Positions 47,576 through 58,062 of a stretch of 64,000 bases of DNA are shown piece after piece. Each line of letters opens with the position of its first letter. Position 1 is the first letter of the stretch. The stretch is taken from positions 313,090,209 to 313,154,208 of the forward strand of contig NC_057802.1 in assembly GCF_018294505.1 (NCBI RefSeq). Direction: 5' to 3'. Source of the DNA: Triticum aestivum. Its lineage: Eukaryota > Streptophyta > Magnoliopsida > Poales > Poaceae. A program made the translations under genes and the position numbers. The notes below the pieces were generated by a model that was not told the origin of the DNA, made no database searches, and saw only the letters and a list, made by a program, of their open reading frames with translations.

Positions 47576-48450
47576 TCGGTTTTATTTTAAAGGACCGCAT
47601 GGGACATGTGAGAAGCAATCCAAACTACTCCAAAAAACAAAAAGGTTTATTTTAGAGGCACGACGCACACACTAACAACTGATATACTCGAAAAGAGAAA
47701 ATATATATTGTTGGAAGCCCCAAAAGAAAATTAGCAGTGGACAAACAAGAACACAATCCTTTATCCATCTCTTTTACAAGGAGTCGTTCCAAATCGTCCG
47801 GGTCAGTTCGTTTGGGGGTAAATGGACATATGAGACGGTCCAACACGTAACCCCATCAGCAAAAAGTGTTTGTTTTTGTCCGGCTCGCCCCATCCTCGGC
47901 GCAAATTTATCTGGCTTTGCATAAACGGACCCAGACGGACGATTTCCGCATCGTCCTCGTCCGGCCGTGTCCTTTGCATGTGAGCCCTCAGCCACTTGTC
48001 ACCCTCTCTCCTCTTTTCTCTCCCATGGCCCACCATGCCCACCCATCATCCTCTCTCTCTTCTGCTCCACCCACCCACCCATGCCGGTGCACACCACCTC
48101 CGCCTACTACATGCCCCTACTACATGCACTGCCGCGGCACGCAGTAGCTCCTCGACGAGCCCGACAGCTGCTGTGGGCGAGCTCGGCTGAGCAGGCGTGG
48201 CGCAGGGGAGCGCGGGAGAGCGGCGAGTGTGTGGGTGAGGGGTAGCGCGACACGGCGAGCAGGCGGGGCCACGGGTAGGCAATCGCGGCGGCGGAGGCAG
48301 ACAGGGCGAGAGCGCGGCGGGCGCGTGAGCGAGCGCGGAGGGAGAGGCGGTCTAGTGTTGGAGAAAATTCAAACGCGGATGTCTGTTTTTCTGCTTCAAA
48401 CGGACAAAATCCAAACAAAACGTACATACGGGTCTAGCGTTGGAGTTTCC
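47576..48450. other. Unassigned intergenic sequence
   Basis: Left half unremarkable; 47960-48360 is GC-rich with short CCACC and CGGCG runs. Phrases such as GGTCTAGCGTTGGAGT and AACGGACAAAATCC resemble ends of grass non-autonomous DNA transposons, but I could not pair two termini. No gene is supported. Confidence 0.45.
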
Positions 48451-48878
48451 TAAGAGCATCTCTAGTAGACCCTGCATCCCGTCGGCCCGCAAAACGCGTT
48501 TACAGTTCGCGGAAAAACGGCTTTGCGGGCCCGCACGGATGGCCGCAGAGGCAGACCCCCCCAAACGGACCCGTATAAAAGGATATTCGCGGAATATACT
48601 TTTTTACGGGTCGGCTTTGCGGGGTCTGCTCTTGCGCCGCTGCATCCCGCATCCCGCCGGCCCGCAAATATCAACATCACACCACAAAAATAAACAAACA
48701 TCCACACTACAAAATAATTATTCAAATCACGGAAGCAAACTAAATAATTATTCAATACCAACATAATACAACAATCATCCACATTACAAATAATTATTCA
48801 AATCACCGAAGCAAACTAGATAATGCAATACAAAACTTGTCCCGAATACAAATACAAATGAATAGATAAATGAGTTTG

Positions 48879-51800
48879 TTACTGTCCAGCCCTTTGCCAA
48901 TGGTGCTCAATGAGATCCTCCTGAAGTTGAAAGTGGGTGTTTACATTTTCAATCTCTTTGTAGGTCTTAAGAAAAGCTCTAATGCGGTAAGGGTCTCTAG
49001 CTGGTTTGACACGGCTACCCACATTGTCGTAGAAGAACTCCAAGTTCATTCCTCTCCCATCTTCGAGAATCATATTGTGAAGGACAACACAACATGTCAT
49101 GATATTTTTCAAGGTCCTCTTGTCCCAAAAACGAGCAGGACCACGAACAACGGCAAACCTAGATTGCAAAACCCCAAATGCTCTTTCAATGCCTTTTCAG
49201 GCTGCCGCTTGCACCCTTGTGAATTCACAATGTTTTCTAGTTTTGGGATCTTTGATGCTCTTGACAAAGGTGCACCAAGGAGGGTATATACCATCTGCAA
49301 GATAGTACCCTTTTGTGTATTCGTGCCCATTGATAGTGTAGTTTCCAGAAGGAGCATCACCACTAGCAAGCCTGGCAAACAAATGAGACCGTTGCAACAC
49401 ATTGATATCATTGAGAGTGTCCGGCATACCAAAGAAGCAATGCCGAATCCATAAATCCTCGGATGCTACGGCCTCTAGCACAATTGTTGCATCACAAGAT
49501 TTGCCACAATACATTCCCTGCCATGCCTTCGGGCAATTTTTCCAAGTCCAATGCATTCAATCAATGCTACCTAGCTGTTGGGAAACGTAGCATGCAATTT
49601 AAAAAAAATTCCAACACTCACGCAAGATCTATCTAGGAGATGCATAGCAATGAGAGGGGAAGAGTGTGTCCACGTACCCTCCTAGACCGAAAGTGGAAGC
49701 ATTTGACAACGCGGTTGATATAGTCGAACTTCATCTTGTTCCGACCGATCAAGCACCAAACGTACGGCACCTCCGAGTTCTGCACACGTTCAGTTCGATG
49801 ACGTCCCTCGAACTCTTGATCCAGCAAAGTGTCGAGGGAGAGTTTCGTCAGTACTATGGCGTGGTGACGGTGATGGTGAAGTGATCCGCGCAGGGCTTCG
49901 CCTAAGCACTACGTGAATATGACCGGAGGCGTAAGCTGTGGAGGGGGGCGCCGCACATGGCTTGGAACAATTGATGTGTGTTGTAGGCGCCCCCCCCCCC
50001 ATGTATAGAAAGGAGGGAGGGGAGGAGGCCGGTCCTAGGTGCGCCCAAGTAGCAGGAATCCTACTTGGGCTCCTAGTTGGATTCGCCCCCCCCCCCTTTC
50101 CTTTTACCGGAGGGGGAAAGGGGGAAAGAGAGAGGGGGAGAAGGAAAGGGGGGGCCCGCCCCCTCCCCTAGTCCAATTCGGCCTCCTTCCCCGTGGGGGG
50201 CGCGCTACCCCTTTGTGGGCTGGTGTGCCTCCCTCCAATGGCCCATATGGCCCATATCTTCCCCCAGGGGGTTCCAGTAACCCCCTCGGTACTCCGATAT
50301 GTACCCGATACAATTCGGAACACTTCCGGTGTCCGAATACTATCATCCAATATATCAATCTTTACCTCTCGACCATTTCTAGACTCCTCGTCATGTCCGT
50401 GATCTCATCCAGAACTCCGAACAACATTCGGTCACTAAATCACATAACTCATATAATACAAATCATCATCGAACGTTAAGCGTGCGGACCCTACGGGTTC
50501 GAGAACTATGTAGACATGACCGAGACACCTCTCCGGTTAATAATCAATAGCGGAACCTGGATGCTCATATTGGCTCCCACATATTCTACGAAGATCTTTA
50601 TCAGTCGAACCGCAATGACAACATACGTTATTCCGTTTGTCATCGGTATGTTCCTTGCCCGAGATTCGATCGTCGGTATCTTCATACCTAGTTCAATCCG
50701 GCAAGTCTCTTTACTCGTTCCGTAATGCATCATCCCGCAACTAAATCATTAGTCACATTGCTTGCAAGGCTTATTATGATGTGCATTACCGAGAGGGCCC
50801 AGAGATACCTCTCTGATACTCGGAGTGACAAATCCTAATCTCGATCTATGCCAACCCAACAAACACCTTCGGAGATACCTGTAGAGCATCTTTATAATCA
50901 CCCAGTTACGTTGTGACGTTTGATAACACACAACGTATTCCTCCGATATTCGGGAGTTGCATAATCTCATAGTCAAAGGAATATGTATAAGTCATGAAGA
51001 AAGCAATAGCAATAAAACTTAACAATCATTATGCTAATCTAACGGATGGGTCTTGTCCATCACATCATTCTTGATGTGATCCCGTTCATCAAATGATAAC
51101 ACATGTCTATGGTTAGGAAACTTAACCATCTTTGATTAACGAGCTAGTCTAGTAGAGGCTTACTAGGAACACTGTGTTTTGTCTATGTGTCCACACATGT
51201 ATCAAATTTCCGGTTAATACAATTCTAGCATGAATAATAAACATTTATCATGAAACAAGGAAATATAAATAACAACTTTATTATTGCCTCTAGGGCATAT
51301 TTCCTTCACTAGCATGTCAGGCCAACCTCTCCTCTCATTAGATGTCATCAATTTCTTTGTGTCATCCTCGTTGGGTGCCCGAGGATATTTAGGACCAAAG
51401 ACACGGATGATCACTTTGGCGAATCTACGCACTGACTCAATTGTGGTATCTTCACCAATGCGAAGGTACTCATCGGCATAGTCAGCCGGAGCGCCATATG
51501 CAATCACCCGCATAGCTGCGGAGATTTTTTGATATGCACTAAATCCCTTTAAGCCGCAGCATTTCTTCTTTGAGTAAAATACCGACAATTTGCCTCGCAA
51601 GCTTGAACAATTTTCACAAAGAGGGATCGACGCATTCGGTACCTTCTCCGGAAGAGGTGCGATGGATATGTTGGATTCTCCGCGAAGTAGTCTTGCATCA
51701 ACATCTCGTTCTCGAGATGGCGATTCCGAGGAATGCAAAGACCGACGATCGATCCTCGCCGCCTCTTTCGGTTCTCGTTTTCGTGCTCCTTCACGGCAAG

Positions 51801-51884
51801 TGCCATCACTAATGTCTGCTGCCGAAAGGTTGCAAGCATCGTCTCAACATCCGAGTCGTTCGAATCGGACGAATCGGAGAGCAA
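48879..51884 (-). pseudogene. Harbinger transposase (DDE type), disrupted
   Basis: The DNA-cutting enzyme of the element, read on the minus strand in three stretches: 51884-51549 (acidic start, then FRRRYRMRRSLFVKIV), 51738-51314 in a shifted frame (YGAPADYADEYLRIGEDTTIES, then LMTSNERRGWPDML), and after the solo LTR 49575-48879 (SID then a TGA stop, MHWTWKNCPKAWQGMY, GMPDTLNDINVLQRS, HEYTKGYYLADGIYPPW, then TGA, GIERAFGVLQSRF, LHNMILEDGRG). The three presumed catalytic acids (Asp of SID, Asp of NDIN, Glu of IERAFG) are all present. Lesions: one frameshift near 51550, TGA just after SID, TGA at 49197-49199, and the LTR insertion. Confidence 0.85.
49576..51308 (-). repeat. Solo Angela/WIS-type LTR in the transposase gene
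   Basis: On the minus strand it runs TGAAGGAAATATGCCC...ACGTTTCCCAACA, 1733 bp, with a perfect target duplication CTAGC at 49571-49575 and 51309-51313. It lies in the same orientation as the transposase. Sequence near 50478-50620 is closer to the WIS-type fragment at 36521-36813 than to the 23-kb element. Confidence 0.92.
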
Positions 51885-52473
51885 GAACTTCTATTCCATC
51901 TACATGGACAAGAATCGTACGTCGCGTCAATCAACTAGGCATACCGCTCGGCACAAAGCACAAAACAAACACTAAGACGAGGCATACCGACGGCTCGTGT
52001 GGCTGGTGATCCCGGGCGGCGACGAGGGGCGGGCTCGAGGGCGGTCGATCCCCGGCGGCGACAACGACGAGGGGCGGCTCTTCTCGCCGGATCCGGGGGG
52101 GCGATGCAGCGCATCGGTGCTGGAGGGTGGGGGACGCCCCCGCAGCGCGATCCCGCCCGCAGATTTGGCCGGAATCGCCAGCGGCGGACGGCCGGAACCA
52201 AGGGCGGGTGGCGGCGAAAGGAGATGGGGAAAGGGTGCGGGCTGAAATGTCCCTCCTGCCAACCGCTTCACTGCGATACGGGGCACCGTAGGGGCGAGGC
52301 GAAAACCCGCATATTCGCGGGTTGGGGTCGAGATTTCGCCGCGCCCCTCAAATTTTTTTACAGGCCGGCCGCATTTGCGTGGTTTGTTCGGGCGAGATTT
52401 TCCACGCCGACCCGTATTTTGACGATTATTTTATGTGTTGGGTTTTTTACGGGATCTGCTAGAGTTGCTCTAA

Positions 52474-53130
52474 CCCGGTCGTTGAGCGGGCAGAACGCGG
52501 AGGCGACGGCAAACGAGAATAGAAAAAGAAAAAAAAAGGAAAAATGGCGCAAGGAGGCCACGAGCTCGGCCAGTGTGGGCCCCCGCGCCCGCCGCTCGGA
52601 GGGAGAGGCGCACCACGGACGGTGGCGAGGCGCTGCGCTGCCGCCCACCCACGCGGGGGGCCCTCCCGAGCTCTGACGCCGCGCGTGACGTCGGGCCCGA
52701 GGCCGCGCGTGCCCCGGCCTGGCGCCGCGGAGGACACGTGTCGTGCCGCCAGAGGCGGAAACCAGGCCCTGGTGGGCGGGTAACGTGCGGGCACACGCGG
52801 CTGCTCGACGGCTTTTGGTTGTGAGGGAACGTAAAGAAAAAAACGGGTAGCGTCACCCCGGCGTGCGACCCAAGCGGCGCCGCACCGCCGAGTAGGCTCT
52901 GCCGCCCCCTCTACGTCTGCGCTGCGTGCACCCGGCCGAGTGCACCTGGATGGCTCGTCTGGTCGTTGGACGGACGAAACGTGTACAGGTGCAATGAACT
53001 ATGGACTTTTCCTCCAACTCCATCTTGTTGGAGGCCTCGTCGGCGGATTAGACGGCATCGGTGTGTTTGGAGCCACTCTACATCCTCCTTCCCCCACTTG
53101 AGCATGCCACATGTTAATCCGACTTTTAAA
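52474..53130. other. GC-rich intergenic block
   Basis: CpG-rich sequence beside the Harbinger element, with a perfect G-box/ABRE-like ACACGTGTC at about 52734-52742. No ORF here has a recognisable domain. It might be a remnant promoter, but no associated gene is seen. Confidence 0.45.
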
Positions 53131-53136
53131 TTCCCT

Positions 53137-53290
53137 ATTACTCCCTCCTTTCACAGATATAGGATGTTTTAAATATTTTAATACGGACTATGATCGTGTT
53201 GAAATGAATGAACAAACACACTAAAATGTGTCTATATACATTTAATTTAGAAAAAAGTTAGAACATGTTATATCATATGCTTAGTTAATA
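53137..53290. repeat. Degenerate Stowaway-like MITE, one end only
   Basis: Begins TACTCCCTCCTTTCACAGA and continues with the internal CACTAAAATGTGTCTATATAC typical of a wheat Stowaway. The opposite terminus is not present. A related half lies at about 54080-54165. Confidence 0.55.
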
Positions 53291-53437
53291 GCCCGATTAA
53301 TGACAAACCTTATGTAAATTTGCACACAGTAGTATTTTTGTAACCATGCGGCATTCTCTCCCTCATCATTTTATTTAAAGATTGACCCGTGACATCCTCT
53401 AAACCTTAAAATTGCTTATAAAAAAGTATTGAAAACC

Positions 53438-53657
53438 CGATGTCAGATTTTTAACCATGTGAAATCTAACGCTCGAGACGACAAATTACATTGTTACGAG
53501 CATGACAAATTTTCTTCAACAGCCTTGCTAAACATCCTAGCAGAAAAAAAAGCGTGACAAGGATTCTCCATGCTTGCTAAAAAAAATGCAATGCTCGCGA
53601 TAACATAATTTGTCATTTAGAGCGTCAGATTTACCATATTAAAAAATCCGACGTCAG
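53438..53657. repeat. Foldback repeat with about 65-bp inverted arms
   Basis: The left arm (about 53438-53505: GATGTCAGATTTTTAACCA, AATCTAACGCTCGA, GACAAATTA, TTACGAGCATG) is complementary, with mismatches, to the right arm (about 53585-53657). A short A-rich centre separates them. It has no CTCCCTCC terminus, so it is not Stowaway. A partial copy is at 47465-47575. Confidence 0.65.
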
Positions 53658-54232
53658 ATTTGTAGCTAAATCCTATAAATAAACACCACTTGAACCTTTC
53701 CAAACCAAAGATAATGAACGAACCAACTCATTCGAAATGTGCACCTCCATTTCAATAAATATGTTTGGTACAACCATGTGACCAATCAGCCCAACAATTC
53801 AAAAAATATATAATATCAGAATTATTGTACTATGATCGGAAACAACAAATATATCAAGTACTATATCCTATTCATTTAGCACACCGCAAAATGCATCCCT
53901 GATGATGCCCTTTGTCAACTAAAAAAGCATTTTTGAGTTCTGAAATTTTACTAGTCGTACTAGTAAATGTAAGATGTTATGGATATTTCAATATGCACTA
54001 CATACGGAATGATCGATTGTGGATTTTGCTTTCCATCATTTTCCATAGTAGTGAATATGCTCTTGTCTCGACACGGCTTGTTCTGTTCGTTCTGATACGA
54101 CTGGAACGGATGAACAAACATGCTAGAATGTGTCTATACACATTCAATTAAAAATATATTAAAATATCTTATTCTACCAGTAGTACTACTATTGTATTTG
54201 TAGAAGCCAATTTAAGATGAATGTTTGTACTA

Positions 54233-54387
54233 CTCCCTCTGTTCATTTTCATAAGACCTTGAAGACATTTCAGACAATGTACTCCCTCCGTTCGAAAAAG
54301 CTTGCTAGATACATTCATTTGAGGAACAAGCTTTTCCAGACAGAGGGAGTACAAAACAGCCCATTTTAAAGAAGAGAACGGAGGGAG
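54233..54387. repeat. Stowaway MITE split by another Stowaway MITE
   Basis: Outer termini CTCCCTCTGTTCATTTT and GAACGGAGGGAG flanked by TA (54231-54232, 54388-54389). The inner element occupies 54282-54349. The outer copy lies about 200 bp upstream of the TATA box of the zinc-repeat gene. Confidence 0.75.
54282..54349. repeat. Short inner Stowaway MITE
   Basis: 68 bp, CTCCCTCCGTTCGAAAAAGC to CAGACAGAGGGAG, flanked by TA at 54280-54281 and 54350-54351. Sequence type matches 62841-62952 (CATTTGAGG, ACAAGCTTTT). Confidence 0.8.
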
Positions 54388-54593
54388 TAGTAAAAAATGG
54401 TAGCGGTGGGAGTAGAAGCAAGCAAGAGAAGCGGTCGTACCTGGACAAGATGCCAAACCAGGTGGAAAGGGCAGGCACGAGTGCATTGCCTTTTGCCCGC
54501 TTTCCAATTCCCCTCGCCCTCATCACCTCACCTCACGGGGTGGCCACAGCGATTTACCTGTGTCGCCCCGCCCCGCCCCACTCCCCTCTCTCT

Positions 54594-54823
54594 TTTATAG
54601 CACCCCCTGCCCGCCTGCGTCCTCGGTTTTTCTCCGCTGAGCTTTCCTTCAACCCCGCTCAACTCCCGTCCTTCCTTCCCTCCTACAAATCTGGTCTGCT
54701 GGCCGCTGTTCGCCGCGGCCGCCGGGTCTCTCGCGCTCGCGCTACTACCTCAAAACCCTAGCCACCCTCGCGACCCAGTCGATTGGATCGCCCGCTTCCT
54801 CCTCGTCCTCCACCCAGACCCAG
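54594..54823 (+). promoter_or_regulatory. Putative core promoter and first leader exon of the zinc-repeat gene
   Basis: TATA-like TTTTATAG at 54593-54600 is followed by a CT-rich, GC-rich leader (CTCCGCTGAG to ACCCAGACCCAG) and a good splice donor CAG/GTGCGT at 54823/54824. This is the usual layout for a grass gene with an intron in its 5' UTR. The transcription start is inferred near 54630. No transcript evidence is available. Confidence 0.5.
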
Positions 54824-56363
54824 GTGCGTCGGCTGCCGGATTCTCCTCGCCCTCCCTACCCGCTTCCATGTCTGTATGTATGTATATGTCGTTTGCCTTC
54901 ACCGTCGTTGCCGGGAAGCGCTTCCTCCCGTCTGCTATCGTCTCCGATGCGCGCCGGGGTTTCCTGCCCGCTTTCCGCCCATCGTTTTGCGCCGATTCGT
55001 GCCAGATTCACGACTCTCTGAAACCTGTTTTTTTAGATATCTCTCTCTGACTGTGTACGTGCTTCTTCTTTCATGGCTCTTGTGATTCTGTGATGTGCAG
55101 AGAAAGTCATGGCAGGCCTGTTTGTTGGTTTTCCTCTGAGATAAGAAATTTTTGGCGGCTTTCATTTATGCGCTCTTTTCTTTCCTCTCCTTTCCTTTAG
55201 CATGTAGCCTTTTGCGCCCCCTTTTTTGTTGCTTTCTGTTCAGGGTGAGCAATCTGGTGATACAAACAGCCGCCGCTGGAATTTGTTTCTTTACTCCTTT
55301 TTCTCATACCAGGTCGTTAGGGATTATGGCTCCGATTTCTAGCTTTTCATGGGCCATTCCTCAGACATGTGGGCGTGTTTGCCTCAGATTTGTCTTCTCT
55401 GTTTCGGTTGCCCTTGTTTATTAGATGACGGACATGGAAGATCGTTTCGGTGGACCTTTTTATCACCTGTCACTATTCGTGCTTCGTTAAATTATGGCTG
55501 GGTTGATGCGCAAAACTTTAGATTCTGGCGAATGCTAATTACAGAATTAGAGTTATAATAATAATAAACGTCTTATCGCTTAGCAAAGTGATCGTTTGCT
55601 CTGTTTTCTTGGGTATGCAATCCCTTCAGGGGTATGATACAATTCCATTTCTCAACTTTTCGAAAAAAAAATCCATTTCTCAAGCGAAGTAAAAAGGTGA
55701 AGACTCACGGCGTTTCCTCACGAACTTAGTGAAAACCTGTCATAATATTGTCCAATTGCCCGGTTTGGGTTGGCGTCGAGGTTTTGGGAATTAAGACTCG
55801 GCCAGTTGCCATGGATAACAAGGCTGGCTCTCTCACGAGTAATTACTTATTGATGTCAATGTTTGATCTGAAAAGCAAATCATAGCTGATGGGATCGTTG
55901 TATCTTTATTGATTGGAGGCTCCTCCAAAAGCAATGGCACTAATCCTATGACGAAAAAAATGCAACAATATTAAATCTAGGGTAACTACTGCCAGACTGC
56001 CAAAAATTGTGGCTTGTCGCAAAGAAATTGGTCACTATAGCTTTTGCAATGTTTAGCAGAAGCCTCCTTTTATCAGCCTGGCTGGATGCTAAGGAAGTGC
56101 AGCATCCTTAGTTGTGGTAGTGAGACACATAAGAGCCGTACACGAAGTGCCATACTTGTGGCAAAGTTTGGTTATGCAATTATTGATTGAGGCGTCGTCT
56201 AGTTTTAGGTTGTCCCAACTTGTAAGGGCATGCACAAGAATCTGATGCGCACGCTAAGCATATGAAGAATTGAACACCTTACTATAACTCTTTTAGTTGT
56301 GAGTGAAACTACCTTTTTCCTTCTTTTTGAGAAACTGGTCATACAATCATCTCCTGGCACGTA

Positions 56364-56484
56364 CTCCCTCCGTCCGAAATACTTGTCATCAAAACGGATA
56401 AAAAAGGATGTATCTAGAACTAAAATATGTCTGGATACATCTTTTTTATCCATTTTGATGACAAGTATTTCCGGACGGAGGGAG
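56364..56484. repeat. Stowaway MITE in the leader intron
   Basis: CTCCCTCCGTCCGAAATAC to GTATTTCCGGACGGAGGGAG, flanked by TA at 56362-56363 and 56485-56486. Nearly perfect hairpin of 121 bp. Same family as 63711-63833 in the other gene. Confidence 0.88.
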
Positions 56485-57273
56485 TAACACATACTGAACT
56501 TCAAAAAATACTGTAGAAGGGATGAGCTAGTAGTAAGTGAATGGGATCACCATGAAGTTGGTGCTATTCTGATAACCCTGTGATTGGTACTTCCTATAAT
56601 GTGTTTTGCAAAAGGAACATGACATAATTTAGCTATAATATGTGGGCTACAGTGTCAGCAACTTTAACATTTTCCTTCTGATGTGCACTAAAAATAGACA
56701 AGTGAAACATGTATTTAGCATGATCTACAATCTCTTATCCACCACATAAATTTTAACAAGACTACGTTATTTTTGCAGGGACCGCTGATTTCACTCCTCT
56801 GTGTTTTCAACTCACTTGGGCTCTGCGAGAGTGCTGCTATACTGGGTATAATTCAGCATCTTTGATATCTTCTTTATTATAAGGTCCTACATATCGACAT
56901 TTTTCTGCCTTGCTACTGCACCTTATGAAGTGTACTTGTTGTTGGTCATCTTATGCAAATCAAAGATGTAACTGCATTACTTGTTAAGCAAAAGGTGTCA
57001 TGCTGTTCAACTTCATTACTTGTTATAAGATAATGTGGTGCTGGTATTCAAATAAACAACAGATGGCAAATGTTTAATACAGTTGGAACTGCAATATTGA
57101 ATTACACCTGGCCATCTATAGGTTCTGAGATTTGTTGTCCCCTCAGCTGATATAGTACATGTGTAATCAATCTTTCTGATCTTTGATCTGTGTAGGCACT
57201 TACAGATCAACAAATAAAAACGGTACATATAGACTCATCTCAAAACAATGCTATGCAATGTTATAATCTTATA

Positions 57274-57393
57274 CTTCCTCCGTCCCGAATTACTTGTCTT
57301 ACATTTGTCTAGATACGAATGTATCTAGACAGGTTTTAGTGTTAGATACATCCGTATCTAGACAAATCTAAGACAGGTAATTTGGGACGGAGG
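57274..57393. repeat. Stowaway MITE in the leader intron
   Basis: Termini CTTCCTCCGTCCCGAAT and ATTTGGGACGGAGG flanked by TA. Internally it has repeated GTATCTAGACA and its complement, giving a long hairpin. Ends are placed within one or two bases. Confidence 0.78.
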
Positions 57394-57869
57394 TACTAAT
57401 ATCTTGAGAGAATATGATTATAAAAGCTAACTATTGAAGTCACTACAAAATTATAAACAGAGTCTGTTAAATTTACAAGTTGAAAGATTTAGCATTAGTG
57501 TAAACCAACATTATTTTGTTTTGAATTATAAAGGCACCGACAATTCTAAGATCTCTTGATCATGACAGAAGTGGACATGTCATGACTGTGCTCTCCTTTT
57601 AGTAGATAGCTGCTCCTGGTTGTGGTCTTCTTTTCCCTTTGTATGCAATTTTTATGACCCTTTAATGTTAAGTAGCCTTTTATGGATCTCTTTTTACTTT
57701 TGCTGCATGAGCTTTGTAGTTGAGACTTCCTATGTTCTCATCTCATATATTTTTTGCTAATCAGCAGGATCATCACCTTCTGTTTGGCCTGAACTGTGGA
57801 AGTTTCTAAGTAGAAACTGAGGGTCAGTTCAAAACTTCATCCCACTCACCCCATACATACTGGCGAGAA

Positions 57870-57923
57870 ATGGACCGTGATGATGTATCTGGCTTTGTTA
57901 GCGGGGGTTGCAAGCTGTTCTGA
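57870..57923 (+). other. Upstream ORF, 17 codons
   Basis: ATG at 57870 in a good context (G at -3 and G at +4), encoding 17 residues starting MDRDDVSGF and ending TGA at 57921-57923, entirely upstream of the main start. If the exon from 57768 is in the mRNA, ribosomes would meet this ORF first. Its use is inferred. Confidence 0.5.
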
Positions 57924-58011
57924 GTTTTCTAACCTAGTAGAAGTTCATAAATAAAGTTATGATACCAGGAAGTCAGTCAACTGGTGGTTCTTTTCATTTA
58001 CTAATTGGTTG

Positions 58012-58062
58012 ATGTTTCCGAATTGGAATGGACAAAACTTCTCATGGCCTTGGATTTGGTGA
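58012..58062 (+). other. Upstream ORF overlapping the main start codon
   Basis: ATG at 58012-58014, 16 bases before the main ATG and in another frame, with TGA at 58060-58062. Its start context is weak (T at -3). Overlapping upstream ORFs usually reduce main-frame translation. Confidence 0.45.

Larger units (their letters stand above)
48454..52470 (-). mobile_element. PIF/Harbinger DNA transposon interrupted by a solo LTR
   Basis: Terminal inverted repeats GAGCATCTCTAGTAGACCC (left) and, on the other strand, GAGCAACTCTAGCAGATCCC (right), flanked by the 3-bp duplication TAA at 48451-48453 and 52471-52473. This is diagnostic of PIF/Harbinger. A transposase lies on the minus strand. Without the LTR insertion at 49576-51308 the element is about 2.3 kb. 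No second (Myb-like) ORF is recognised. Confidence 0.88.
54824..57767 (+). other. Probable leader intron(s) of the zinc-repeat gene
   Basis: T-rich sequence with no coding signal. Plausible acceptors: TTTTTGCAG/GG at about 56778 and GCTAATCAGCAG/GATC at 57767, allowing a small leader exon near 56779-56845. Another possible acceptor is GATGTGCAG near 55101. The intron hosts two Stowaway MITEs (56364-56484, 57274-57393). Boundaries are inference. Confidence 0.4.

Noticed and set aside
48870..49454. Plus-strand ORF of 194 codons
   Set aside because: Antisense to the Harbinger transposase, which has recognisable motifs on the other strand.
51999..52676. Plus-strand ORF of 225 codons and overlapping minus-strand ORFs
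   Set aside because: GC-rich sequence with open frames on both strands, crossing the right end of the Harbinger element; no domain.
52474..53130. Possible CpG-island promoter with ACACGTGTC
   Set aside because: No downstream gene could be tied to it; kept only as a described GC-rich block.
54783..55085. Plus-strand ORF of 100 codons near the promoter
   Set aside because: Spans the predicted leader exon and intron start, has no domain, and is a by-product of CT- and GC-rich leader sequence.
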